Assembly: GCF_947497935.1 (NCBI RefSeq) | Contig: NZ_CANMIO010000029.1 | Location: 1 to 34,270 of the forward strand | Source: an uncultured Shewanella sp. | GTDB taxonomy: Bacteria > Pseudomonadota > Gammaproteobacteria > Enterobacterales > Shewanellaceae | Length of the DNA: 34,270 nt | Reading direction: 5' to 3' | Part shown: one piece after another, positions 16,869 to 25,796 of the stretch | Layout: every line of letters begins with the position of its first letter | Numbering within the stretch: position 1 is the stretch's first letter | Notes under the pieces: model-generated | Told to the model about the DNA's origin: nothing | Seen by the model: only the letters and a program-made list of their open reading frames with translations | Database searches by the model: none | Made by a program: the position numbers and the translations under genes

Positions 16869-18335
16869 ATGAAACTTAAATTACTATCTGGATTATTACT
16901 GCTTAGTTGCAGCTCAGTGCAAGCTGCTTGGTGGGTTGAACCCACTGACTTACCACTAAGAGCCGACATTCAACTCCTGTCTGATACAGGCGTGATTGTG
17001 CAGCCCATCACCACTTACCCGCTAATGTGGGATGGGATTAAACAAGATATGGACAAGGCAGATCAGAATACTCTATCCGATCTTCAGCGTGATGCATTCG
17101 ATAGAGTCGTAAGTGCATATGATCATGACCATCGCGGTATGAGCAGCAAAATAGAACTTGCTGGCGGCTCTGATACCACCCGCTTTATTGGCTTTGGCCA
17201 AGATTATCGCGATAAAGCCGAAGCCGCAGTGTCAGCCGAAGTGACTAAAGATTGGTTTAGCGGTCGCTTAGCGGCAAGTTACCACTATGATCCTATCGAT
17301 GGTAACAGCACACGCTTAGACAACAGCTTCGCAGCCGTCATGCTAGGTAACTGGATTGTTAGTGCTGGCGCTCAACAGAAATATTGGGGACCGGGCTGGG
17401 ATAGTGGCCTTATTCAAACCACCAACGCTAGACCTATGCCTGGAATGACGCTAAGCCGTAACAACAGCCAAGCATTTGAAACCCCATGGCTTAACTGGAT
17501 TGGCCCATGGACCTTTACCACCTCATTTAGCCAGATGGAAAGCGACCGCTATGTACCGGAAGCTAAACATTGGGGCGCCCGCGGAACATTACGACCTATC
17601 TCAAAACTTGAAGTGGGTTTCTCATGGACCATGCAATGGGGCGGTGAAGGTTACGGTAACAGCTTAGGCGACTGGTGGGACGGCCTCTTTAATGGCGGCA
17701 TGAGCGAAGGTGAAATTGAAAACGGCCAAGAAAATATGCTTGCAGGCTATGATTTCCGCTGGTCTGATACCGCCTTTGGCATTCCTTACGGGATCTACTA
17801 CGAGCGTATTCACGAAGATTACCACAACGGTAAGAACAAGCTAATCAACTCAGCGAATATGGGCGGCGTTGACTTTTTCTTAGCAGATATCAATACCCGT
17901 GTGTTTGTTGAATACTCAGATACTCAAGTGGCCTGCGGCGTCGATTCAAATGCCTATAACTGCCTCTATGAACATGGTTTCTATCAAGATGGCTATCGTT
18001 ACTATGGAAAAAGCCTAGGCAGCACCTATGACAATGACGCAACGACACTCGTTATTGGCGGCATCACTCAGCTAGGTGGTGGGCAAAACATCAGTAACAA
18101 GTTCCGCTGGTTAAGACTCAATACCGACGGTACAGATACAGGCAACCCATCTGGAGGTAATCCTGTGTCTCCTGGCGAATATGAGCGCGTATACCAGTTT
18201 GATACTAGCTACCATAGACCTTTCTATCAAGGTACCTTAAAGGTCGGTGGCACCGTGGGCTATAGCAAATATATGACCTCTGGTGGTGATGACTGGGATA
18301 CTACGATTTACGCCGGTTGGGAAAGAAGTTTTTAA
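16869..18335 (+). CDS. Wzi-family outer-membrane capsule assembly protein
   Basis: A 488-residue outer-membrane beta-barrel protein. I place the start at the ATG at 16869, because AAAGGG lies 7 nt upstream and a clean signal peptide follows (MKLKLLSGLLLLSCSSVQA, cleaved before AWW). A TTG 18 bases earlier is less likely. The body has the alternating pattern and aromatic-rich strands of the capsule_assembly_Wzi family, e.g. AGAQQKYWGPGWDSGLI and YYGKSLGSTYDNDATT, ending in a C-terminal Phe (WERSF) as required for barrel insertion. Wzi tethers capsule or exopolysaccharide at the surface; here it stands alone between cysQ and rfbD. A CTAG repeat begins within 15 bp of its stop. Confidence 0.85.
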   Translation: MKLKLLSGLLLLSCSSVQAAWWVEPTDLPLRADIQLLSDTGVIVQPITTYPLMWDGIKQDMDKADQNTLSDLQRDAFDRVVSAYDHDHRGMSSKIELAGGSDTTRFIGFGQDYRDKAEAAVSAEVTKDWFSGRLAASYHYDPIDGNSTRLDNSFAAVMLGNWIVSAGAQQKYWGPGWDSGLIQTTNARPMPGMTLSRNNSQAFETPWLNWIGPWTFTTSFSQMESDRYVPEAKHWGARGTLRPISKLEVGFSWTMQWGGEGYGNSLGDWWDGLFNGGMSEGEIENGQENMLAGYDFRWSDTAFGIPYGIYYERIHEDYHNGKNKLINSANMGGVDFFLADINTRVFVEYSDTQVACGVDSNAYNCLYEHGFYQDGYRYYGKSLGSTYDNDATTLVIGGITQLGGGQNISNKFRWLRLNTDGTDTGNPSGGNPVSPGEYERVYQFDTSYHRPFYQGTLKVGGTVGYSKYMTSGGDDWDTTIYAGWERSF

Positions 18336-18344
18336 TTTCTAAGA

Positions 18345-18660
18345 AGGTCCTAGGTCTAAAAGAAGATCCTAGGACTTTCGCAAGCTCACTGCTAGGGCGG
18401 CTTCGCCCAGCTAGGAAAGGCAAAAACAGAGCACCGTATCGTCCACTTCTTTGTTTTCCTGCTTTTCCGGCTTTTAACCGCCTTAGCTTCCCCTAGAAGC
18501 ATAGCGCCCTTCTATCCTGTTACAGTGAGTGTGCGACCGTTCCGTTTACGTAAGTCCACTGGCCGTTCCGCTTTTTCGTCTTAGCTTGTACCGTCTTAGC
18601 TTGTACCGTCTTAGCCTTTACCTAGAACCTGCTTTTCCTAGAACCTAGTACCTAGTACCT
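18345..18660. repeat. CTAG-rich interspersed repeat (copy 3)
   Basis: The core CTAGGACTTTCGCAAGCTCA (18369-18415) is followed by the GTGAGTGTGCGACCGTTCCG and GGCCGTTCCGC blocks, a 15-bp tandem CGTCTTAGCTTGTAC (two full copies and a partial, 18577-18616) and the tail CCTAGAACCTGCTTTTCCTA. It fills the whole gap between the convergent Wzi-family gene and rfbD, and overlaps the last codons of rfbD. Confidence 0.85.
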
Positions 18661-19724
18661 TCTTCGCTTTTAACCTTTTGATAGTCAATCATAGCTTGTA
18701 GCTGCGTTTGCCAGCTGGCGCTAAGTAGGCTCCCCTGCATAATACCTAATTGCTGACACACTTTTGCTGCATTCAAGGCACTCTGTACGGGTCTTTTAGC
18801 TAAGCGATTTGCATGTTCCCCTTGCCAAGCCTGAGTCGTAATAGGCTGTATGTGGCATGCCGCAGTATTCGGTGCCGACTCTTCAATAGCCAATGTCTGA
18901 CGTTGGATCTCACACGCAAACTCATACCATGAAACACTAGCGCCAGCAGCGTAGTGATATAAATCAGCGGCTCCTATTGTTGGTTGTGACAGGTATGTCT
19001 CTTTCTTGCTCACACTATTGCCATTGCTCGTATTCGATAGCTTTTTTTGCTTAATCAGCATCAGGATAACCACCGCGAGCGCTTCACACCAGGTTGGACT
19101 ACCTAATTGATCACTAACAACCGATAAACTCTCTTTTGCCTTAAATAAACTCTGCATTGTTTTAACAAAATTATGGCCATAACAACTATAGAGCCATGAG
19201 GTGCGAATAATCGTTGCTTGCTCACCTAATATGTCACTGACCCAGCGCTCACCTTCACCTTTACTTTTACCATAAACAGATAAAGGAGAAGGCAGATCTT
19301 GCTCTGTATATGGGCGTGATAACTCTCCGTCAAACACAAAGTCTGTCGAAATATGCACTAACTTAAGGTCTCTAAGCCGACATTCACTAGCGAGTAACTT
19401 AAGGCCTAGCGCATTGACAGCCATAGCTCTGTCGATATCAATCTCGGCCTTATCGACGGCATTATAGGCCGCACAGTTAATCACAACATCGGGAGCGATA
19501 ATATCGAGCGCTCTTCGTATTGAATCAATATCACCAATATCCAGCGCTTGATGAGAAACGCCAATCACTTCATCAGTCGCTGCGATACAGGTTTTAGATT
19601 CGGGTAATAAGTGCAGCAACATTTGCTCGGCAGCAGATAACTCTGCATCGCTCTGGGCAAGCTTAGCTATCGACAGCAACGCCTGCGCTAACTGACCATT
19701 TGCCCCCGTAATAAGAATTTTCAT
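18645..19724 (-). CDS. rfbD: dTDP-4-dehydrorhamnose reductase
   Basis: A 359-residue SDR-type reductase, the last step of dTDP-L-rhamnose synthesis. The NADPH motif is ITGANGQLAQAL (residues 4-15). Catalytic segments are VHISTDFVFDG and the YxxxK motif VYGKSKGEGE. RTSWLYSCYGHNFVKTM and SDQLGSPTWCEAL are RmlD signatures. At 359 residues it is longer than the usual 290-300, owing to an insert after the first strand (about 20-50) and another near 220-250. rfbA, rfbB and rfbC are absent from the window. The final residues EGTRY and the stop come from the CTAG repeat, so its 3' end has been rewritten by that element. Confidence 0.88.
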   Translation of the reverse strand: MKILITGANGQLAQALLSIAKLAQSDAELSAAEQMLLHLLPESKTCIAATDEVIGVSHQALDIGDIDSIRRALDIIAPDVVINCAAYNAVDKAEIDIDRAMAVNALGLKLLASECRLRDLKLVHISTDFVFDGELSRPYTEQDLPSPLSVYGKSKGEGERWVSDILGEQATIIRTSWLYSCYGHNFVKTMQSLFKAKESLSVVSDQLGSPTWCEALAVVILMLIKQKKLSNTSNGNSVSKKETYLSQPTIGAADLYHYAAGASVSWYEFACEIQRQTLAIEESAPNTAACHIQPITTQAWQGEHANRLAKRPVQSALNAAKVCQQLGIMQGSLLSASWQTQLQAMIDYQKVKSEEGTRY

Positions 19725-19789
19725 CTTGTTTATCTCTTCACTCGTTTAGCTATTCCTTCCCTCTTTTCACTGTTTGCTTAGCTTTAATT

Positions 19790-20539
19790 TTAGCTTTCGA
19801 GTAAAACCGAATATTCATCGAGTGAGCCATGGCCTCGTGCAGACAAAAATGCAAGCAATGCTTCGGGGCTACGATTGAGTAGACGCTCAATAGGAAAATC
19901 TGCTTGTTCGATAATGATCTTTGCCTGAGTGAAATCACCTAGGCTATAGGCCACATGAGAATCAGAACCCATGACTAAAAGTCCACCAGCCTCTTTTACC
20001 GCCTTGGCAATCGCCAAACAGTTATGCTCGCTACCTTTTCGAGAGTTTAAAAATGAAGAGTTATTGATCTCTAGCGCGACATGATTCTCGGCGGCGGCCT
20101 GAGCGACTGCAGTTATATCGATAGGATACGCAGGATTTCCAGGATGAGTAATGATGTCCACATGACCACTGTTAATACAATTAATCATTGCCGCGGTGTG
20201 AGTTGCTTTATCGCTTGGGGCAAAAACGGGTTCATGAAAACCGGCTAGTACAATATCGAGCTCTTGTAGGTAATCGCCGAAAAAGTCTATCTCTCCGACC
20301 ACATTTTTAATGTTGGCTTCGATACCACGTAAAATCCCCACGCCATCAACGACTCGTGGCAAGACTCGTAAATTAACAAAGTGCCAAAAATGCGGTGCAT
20401 CGGCCATATCGGGACCATGATCTGTGGTAGCAAATAGCTTAATCCCTTTGTGTTTAGCCATCGCAATATATTCTTGCAACGTACTATAAGCATGGGTCGA
20501 AGCAATCGTGTGAGTATGGGTATCAACAAGATATTTCAT
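19790..20539 (-). CDS. ycdX: PHP-domain phosphatase YcdX
   Basis: A 249-residue PHP-family metal-dependent phosphatase, collinear with E. coli YcdX. Trinuclear metal-site histidines are visible in VDTHTHTIASTHAYS (about residues 5-19), TTDHGPDM, AGFHEPVFAP, ITHPGNPAYP and GSDSHVAYS. The biological substrate is not known; E. coli YcdX has been linked to swarming. It lies 65 bp upstream of rfbD on the same strand and is separated from the response regulator gene by a strong terminator. Confidence 0.94.
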   Translation of the reverse strand: MKYLVDTHTHTIASTHAYSTLQEYIAMAKHKGIKLFATTDHGPDMADAPHFWHFVNLRVLPRVVDGVGILRGIEANIKNVVGEIDFFGDYLQELDIVLAGFHEPVFAPSDKATHTAAMINCINSGHVDIITHPGNPAYPIDITAVAQAAAENHVALEINNSSFLNSRKGSEHNCLAIAKAVKEAGGLLVMGSDSHVAYSLGDFTQAKIIIEQADFPIERLLNRSPEALLAFLSARGHGSLDEYSVLLES

Positions 20540-20571
20540 AGCGTTCTCTTCACTGCAAAAAAGCTTTAAAC

Positions 20572-20602
20572 AAAAAGGAGTAGACCCTTAGTCTACTCCT
20601 TT
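20572..20602 (-). terminator. intrinsic terminator of the sensor-kinase/response-regulator operon
   Basis: On the minus strand a perfect 12-bp stem (AAAGGAGTAGAC / GTCTACTCCTTT) with a 5-nt loop is followed by a T5 tract (TTTTTG). It lies about 60 bp downstream of the response-regulator stop codon and upstream of ycdX, and so ends the signalling operon. Confidence 0.9.
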
Positions 20603-20663
20603 CATTACGCGAGCTCTATCGATAAGCTTAAAACATTAGTAACCTAGAAGATCATCAAACATT

Positions 20664-22136
20664 TTAGTGGCTTAAGCTGTTTTCTAACTCATCCCAAGTC
20701 TGACGTTTGCGATAGATAGTTGATGCGCTAATATCTAGCAGTGCTGCAGCTTTTGGCACATTACCGTCACAGCGTTCGATAGCATTTTCAATGGTCAGCT
20801 TCTCTGTCTTCCATAACGGTACTATCTCATCACTCTTCTCATCTGCAACTTTCACTGCATATTGCGCCTCTTTAGAAAAAGTAACTTGTTCCATTCCATC
20901 AAGAAAAGAAGGGGACGTTAACTCTGTGTCAGCCGCTTTCCCATTGGATTTAGAAGCCGTTGTCAGTTGTACTGGCAACATATCGAGTTCAACCGACTCA
21001 CAGTCATTTAATACCACTATCTGGCGGATCACGTTCTGTAGTTGCCTAACATTACCTGGCCATTGATAAGACTTTAAGCATTGCTTAGCTTCTCGGCTAA
21101 ATCCCTTAAACCTCTTGCCCTCTTCTTTGTTGTATTCTTTGAGCAGGCTAGATGCGAGTAACAAGATATCTTTGCCACGCATTCTAAGCGGCGGCAGCTC
21201 AATTGGGATCACATGTAAGCGATAGAATAAATCTTCTCTAAAACGCCCCGCTTTAACTTCATCCCACGGCATTCGATTGGTTGCACTAACAAACCTTACA
21301 TCCACTTTCTCCTCTTTGGTGCCGCCAACGCGCTGAAACACACCAGTTTGAATAAAGCGTAACAGTTTGCTCTGCAGCTCAAGATCCATTTCGCAGATCT
21401 CATCGAGGAAAAGCGTGCCGTTATGCGCTCGTGTCGCCGCTCCATCTCTATTGGCTACCGCACCAGTAAACGCCCCCTTAGTGTGACCAAAAATCTCACT
21501 TTCAATCAAGTCCTTAGGGATTGAGGCGCAGTTTAAAGCTACAAATGGCCCATCACTTCGATTCCCCGCATTGTGTATGGCATGGGCGCACACCTCTTTG
21601 CCCGTACCACTTTCACCAATAATAAAAGCTGAGGCTTTACTGCTTGCAACACAGTCGATAGTTTTATATACGGTTTGCATCGCCAATGATTCCCCTATGA
21701 AGCCCATATAATGCGGCTTAGGTAGGCAGCTCTCATATTTAGCGACAAGATTCACTAGCTGGCGCTGTTTTAAGGCATTACGAACGGTAATAGATAAACG
21801 TTTTGCATCAAAGGGTTTAACGAGAAAGTCGAACGCCCCCGAACGCATAGCGTCAACGGCAAGATCTATAGATCCATGAGCGGTGATCATAATGACGGTA
21901 ATATCAGGGTGATCCTGCTGTACAGTTTCTAATATGTCCATCCCAGACATATCGGGGAGTTGAATATCGAGCACCAACAGATCGGGTTGCCAGCGTTTGA
22001 GTTCATTTAGTGCATCGATCCCATGGTTAACATGGGTCACTCGAGCTCCCTCTGTGCGCAAATATTCCGTATAAAGCGCTCCTAGAGACATACTGTCTTC
22101 AACAAGTAATGTGGTAAATGAGCTTGTTATATCCAT
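20664..22136 (-). CDS. sigma-54-dependent response regulator, LuxO/SypG-type
   Basis: A 490-residue NtrC-class regulator. Receiver domain about 8-125, with phosphoacceptor Asp in LLVLDIQLPDMSG, the T of MITAHG and the K of LVKPFD. The AAA+ domain (about 148-380) has Walker A GESGTGKE, the sigma-54 contact loop GAFTGA, and Walker B GTLFLDEICEM. The C-terminal Fis-type helix-turn-helix is CDGNVPKAAALLDISASTIY. GAFTGA is intact, so it should activate sigma-54 promoters, three of which lie nearby. The receiver start (TTLLVEDSMSLGALYTEYL) closely resembles LuxO and SypG. Likely partner: the hybrid kinase upstream (123-bp gap carrying a 15-bp direct repeat at 22232-22260). Confidence 0.93.
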   Translation of the reverse strand: MDITSSFTTLLVEDSMSLGALYTEYLRTEGARVTHVNHGIDALNELKRWQPDLLVLDIQLPDMSGMDILETVQQDHPDITVIMITAHGSIDLAVDAMRSGAFDFLVKPFDAKRLSITVRNALKQRQLVNLVAKYESCLPKPHYMGFIGESLAMQTVYKTIDCVASSKASAFIIGESGTGKEVCAHAIHNAGNRSDGPFVALNCASIPKDLIESEIFGHTKGAFTGAVANRDGAATRAHNGTLFLDEICEMDLELQSKLLRFIQTGVFQRVGGTKEEKVDVRFVSATNRMPWDEVKAGRFREDLFYRLHVIPIELPPLRMRGKDILLLASSLLKEYNKEEGKRFKGFSREAKQCLKSYQWPGNVRQLQNVIRQIVVLNDCESVELDMLPVQLTTASKSNGKAADTELTSPSFLDGMEQVTFSKEAQYAVKVADEKSDEIVPLWKTEKLTIENAIERCDGNVPKAAALLDISASTIYRKRQTWDELENSLSH

Positions 22137-22259
22137 ATAAAATCAGCCTATTGAAAATTAAACCGCTATCGGCAACAATCCATTTTAGCTCCAAAAGTTG
22201 AGCTCATAGTTGTCACCAACTCATAGTGGTAAGTCTAATAGTAATAAGTCTAGCAGTAA

Positions 22260-25200
22260 TTACTCTTGGTGTTTCGATTCAAAGCGTTGCTTAAATAGCT
22301 TGATAGTCAATTGCCCCGTCGCTATTACTTCATCGAGCAATAGCGGCGCTTGATTAACATCTTTGGCTTTAGCGCTTAACTCTAATTTCTCGGCCGCAAT
22401 AGACAGTGCGATGGCACCAAAACTTCCAGAGCTACTTTTAAGTGTATGTGCTTGAAGATCGATTTCAGTGAAATCCCATTGCTCCCCATTACTATGTTCT
22501 GCAACCAAAAAATTTAGGGTGTTTACTCGCTCCTCAGCCTCAGTTAAGAAAACCGTAATCATCCTATTCATCGCTTCTTCACTAAGCATGATAGTTAACT
22601 CATTAAGAACGGCCTCATCAATGATAGTCATTCCTTTCTCATTCCCTTGGTGAGTGTTCGGTAGTGGTGTCACTTTACCACTCTCATTCTTTGCTCTCTT
22701 AACTCGGTCAAACGGCACAACCTTGGCGCCATCGATACGATGGCTATCAACATGATGGTATTCTTGACCGTCTTCAAACTTAACTATAGCCCCTTCCTTA
22801 TTCGATACAATCCATTGATTTACTACATTAACAAGATTCATTCGATTAACAGGCTTTGGCACAAAATCCTTCATACCGGCATTCATGCATTGCTCTACAT
22901 CCTCTTTTTGCACATTTGCCGTCATGGCTATCACAACCTGAGAGGGGCGACGCTGTAATATTTTTTGTGTCGCTTCGATGCCATCCATATCAGGCATTCT
23001 CATATCCATTAAAATAAGGCCATAATCTTTAGTGCTTGCCATTGCCAACGCTTCGAGACCATTATTGGCTATCTCTACTTTGAAGCCAGCCTTACTCAGC
23101 ATTGCACTGGCAACAACTTGATTTGCGAGGCTATCTTCTGCAAGAAGAATCGGTAAATGTGCCCCATGGGTTAAAGGCATTACAATTTTATCTTGAGCCT
23201 CCTGACATAATGACTCCAGCTCGCCACGGAGCAGACCAAGCATCATATCTCGGCTCAAAGGTTTATTAATCACTTGATCGAATCCGACATCTTTTAGTGA
23301 CTTAGAAGCCTCGGGGAATACCGTTGTCATTAACGCCGCTATCAGACCTTCATCGTGCAAATAATCACTCTTGATCAGGTTAACTTGTTTAACACTTATA
23401 TCAGATAGGCAAAGCTCATCAATAAGAAGCAAGTTAAACTTGCCTGCTACCTTCAAAGTATCAAGCAGAGCTTCCACGCTATCGACACAAACTGTAGTCA
23501 CATCATATTGGCTATATTGTCTTCTTACTAACTCACTATAAGTCTTATCTAGGTGCACTAGAAGCACTCGAGATTCTATTGGTATTGCCGTAAATGGCAT
23601 CGGCGAATATTTTGAATTATCACTCTCAACATATTTAAGTAATAGGTCAAAACTAAAGCAGCTCCCTCTACCTTGCAGGCTCTCGACCCCAATATGTCCG
23701 CCCATCTGATTGACCAGCTCGGCACAGATCGCCAAGCCAAGCCCTGTGCCACTATAGTTTGTATTATGGGTATCATGTACTTGGCTAAATTCTTCAAATA
23801 GAATCGACTGGGACTCTTCACTTATTCCAATCCCTTGATCTGATATTTTACAACACAACCGAGCCTCATCAGGATCTGCTAGACACATCTCTATAGCGAC
23901 ACATCCTGAAAATGAAAATTTAATCGCATTATCGACCAAGTTATGCAGCACCTGTCGTAATCTCTTCCCATCACCGATTAGTTCTTCAGGCACATTTCGA
24001 TCGACAAAGAGTCCCAGAGAAACGCCCTTACCTTGTGCTTTCGCTGACAATACCTGTAGCACTTGTGTCGCCAGTTTAGCAGGAGAGAAAGCTGTCTCTT
24101 CTAACACCATTTGCCCGGCTTCAATCTTAGAGAAGTCTAAAATATCATTAATAGTACTCAACAATGCCGTACCAGCCTCCTTGGCGGTATTGGCATATAT
24201 ACGCTGCTCTTTGTTCAGTGTTGAGTCCAAAATTAATTCGACACTTCCCAATACTGCGTTAAGAGGTGAGCGGATCTCATGACTCATGGTCGCTAGAAAA
24301 CGAGATTTGGCTTCACTTCCTTGCTCTGCTTGCTCCTTGGCCAACTTGAGCTGAGCTTCATGCTCCATTCGACGCGAGATATCTCGAATAAATGCAGTCA
24401 ATAGCATTTCTCGTCCTAGCTGTACTGGGATTAACGTCAGCTCAATGGCCACCTTCTTACCATCGGAACGATTCGCTTTCATCTGGGTAGAATGCTTAAT
24501 TGCCTGCCCTTCACCAGTGACTCGATACTCTTCTAGAATATCGTGAAAGCACTTCTTCTCATCTGCGCTAAAGAGGATCGTTTCCATCTGCTGGCCTATC
24601 ATCTGTTCTGAATGAAACTTAAACAGCAAACAAGCCGCATCGTTCACCTCTTGGATTTCACCTGTAATATCAATCGTCACTAACGCATCTTTACTGCCTT
24701 CTAATGTCGCTAACAGAATCGACTCTGTCCTTTGGGCCGCGATCTGGGCACATTTAACATCACTTAAGTCCTTAACTAAGCCTAAAAAGAGCACCTCACC
24801 ATCGATACACATTTTAGAGATAGATAATTCAACCGAAAAAAGGCTACCATCCTTTTTCTTGGCAACTAATTCCCTGCCTTTGCCGATAATTTTAGCTTCG
24901 CCCCCTTCTAAAAAATGACGAATATACTCATCATGCATTTTCTGTTCTTTCGGCGGCATTAACATTGATACATTGTTGCCAATAAGATCCGATGAGCTAT
25001 AACCAAATAAACGGCTCACAGCAGGGTTTACTTGCTCTATCAAGCCCTGAGTATTGACGATAAAAAAACCGTCAATGGCGGTTTGTAAAATCGTATTCAG
25101 CCTGACATTGGCGCTCTCTAGATCCTGATTCTTCTCGGCAACTTTTTTAACCATCTGATTAAAAGCTAGCATAGTCTTGCCGATCTCATCGTCACTTGTA

Positions 25201-25796
25201 ACAGGAATTTGAACTTGCAAATCTCCCAATAGGATCCGCTGAGATGCGGTTTTAAGCAGTGCCAAGTTACGCGTTAAATAGTGACCTAATAACCAAGAGA
25301 ACAGCGCGACCAAAAACATCTCGATACCAGCAATGGTTAAGAATCGTGTTCTAGCATCGGTAATAAAGCTATCTAGCTGCGCGGTATCAAAACCCAGTTC
25401 GACCCTCCCATAACTAAACCCCGACTCTTGCACGCCTCTTTCTATGTCTAAGATACCGTCATCCACATTAACAATCCCGCTGTCTAATGAGGCGACAGAG
25501 TCACCATCATCAGTACCGGCACTAACCAGTAATCGGCTTTGATCGTAGATATTGACATAGAGCACCTGCGAAGTGGTTAACAGCTCATTCGCGAGCACAT
25601 TTAGCGTCGACAGGTCGCTACTGATCACCGCATCTTTTGCCGCAGCAGCAAAAAGAGACGCTGTAGAGTTGGCTCGCTTTTCGATCTCTGCTTGATTTGA
25701 GGTTTTCAGATAATCGACACTGGTATAGACCAGCAACATCAATAACAGGCCTTCGATTATTCCGATCCCAAGAATGGTCTTTATTCGAAATGACAC
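22260..25796 (-). CDS. hybrid sensor histidine kinase (HAMP-PAS-PAS-HisKA-HATPase-REC-REC-HPt)
   Basis: An 1178-residue inner-membrane sensor. TM1 about 8-28, periplasmic region about 29-150, TM2 about 152-172, HAMP, two PAS domains (about 230-350, 355-475), HisKA with His in FLATMSHEIRSPLN, HATPase with N box LVDNAIKFS and G box GTGLGLAIC. A first receiver-like domain has lost the N-terminal acidic pair (RVLLVHLDKT). A complete receiver follows (LLAEDS, LILMDMRMPDMDG, PKPVN), then a C-terminal HPt with AHTLKSSSGS. The whole His-Asp-His relay is therefore in one protein. The GTG start overlaps the stop of the PhnD-like gene by one base (TAGTG) and has AAAGGAG upstream, so the two are translationally coupled and probably form one sensor. 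Confidence 0.93.
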   Translation of the reverse strand: MSFRIKTILGIGIIEGLLLMLLVYTSVDYLKTSNQAEIEKRANSTASLFAAAAKDAVISSDLSTLNVLANELLTTSQVLYVNIYDQSRLLVSAGTDDGDSVASLDSGIVNVDDGILDIERGVQESGFSYGRVELGFDTAQLDSFITDARTRFLTIAGIEMFLVALFSWLLGHYLTRNLALLKTASQRILLGDLQVQIPVTSDDEIGKTMLAFNQMVKKVAEKNQDLESANVRLNTILQTAIDGFFIVNTQGLIEQVNPAVSRLFGYSSSDLIGNNVSMLMPPKEQKMHDEYIRHFLEGGEAKIIGKGRELVAKKKDGSLFSVELSISKMCIDGEVLFLGLVKDLSDVKCAQIAAQRTESILLATLEGSKDALVTIDITGEIQEVNDAACLLFKFHSEQMIGQQMETILFSADEKKCFHDILEEYRVTGEGQAIKHSTQMKANRSDGKKVAIELTLIPVQLGREMLLTAFIRDISRRMEHEAQLKLAKEQAEQGSEAKSRFLATMSHEIRSPLNAVLGSVELILDSTLNKEQRIYANTAKEAGTALLSTINDILDFSKIEAGQMVLEETAFSPAKLATQVLQVLSAKAQGKGVSLGLFVDRNVPEELIGDGKRLRQVLHNLVDNAIKFSFSGCVAIEMCLADPDEARLCCKISDQGIGISEESQSILFEEFSQVHDTHNTNYSGTGLGLAICAELVNQMGGHIGVESLQGRGSCFSFDLLLKYVESDNSKYSPMPFTAIPIESRVLLVHLDKTYSELVRRQYSQYDVTTVCVDSVEALLDTLKVAGKFNLLLIDELCLSDISVKQVNLIKSDYLHDEGLIAALMTTVFPEASKSLKDVGFDQVINKPLSRDMMLGLLRGELESLCQEAQDKIVMPLTHGAHLPILLAEDSLANQVVASAMLSKAGFKVEIANNGLEALAMASTKDYGLILMDMRMPDMDGIEATQKILQRRPSQVVIAMTANVQKEDVEQCMNAGMKDFVPKPVNRMNLVNVVNQWIVSNKEGAIVKFEDGQEYHHVDSHRIDGAKVVPFDRVKRAKNESGKVTPLPNTHQGNEKGMTIIDEAVLNELTIMLSEEAMNRMITVFLTEAEERVNTLNFLVAEHSNGEQWDFTEIDLQAHTLKSSSGSFGAIALSIAAEKLELSAKAKDVNQAPLLLDEVIATGQLTIKLFKQRFESKHQE

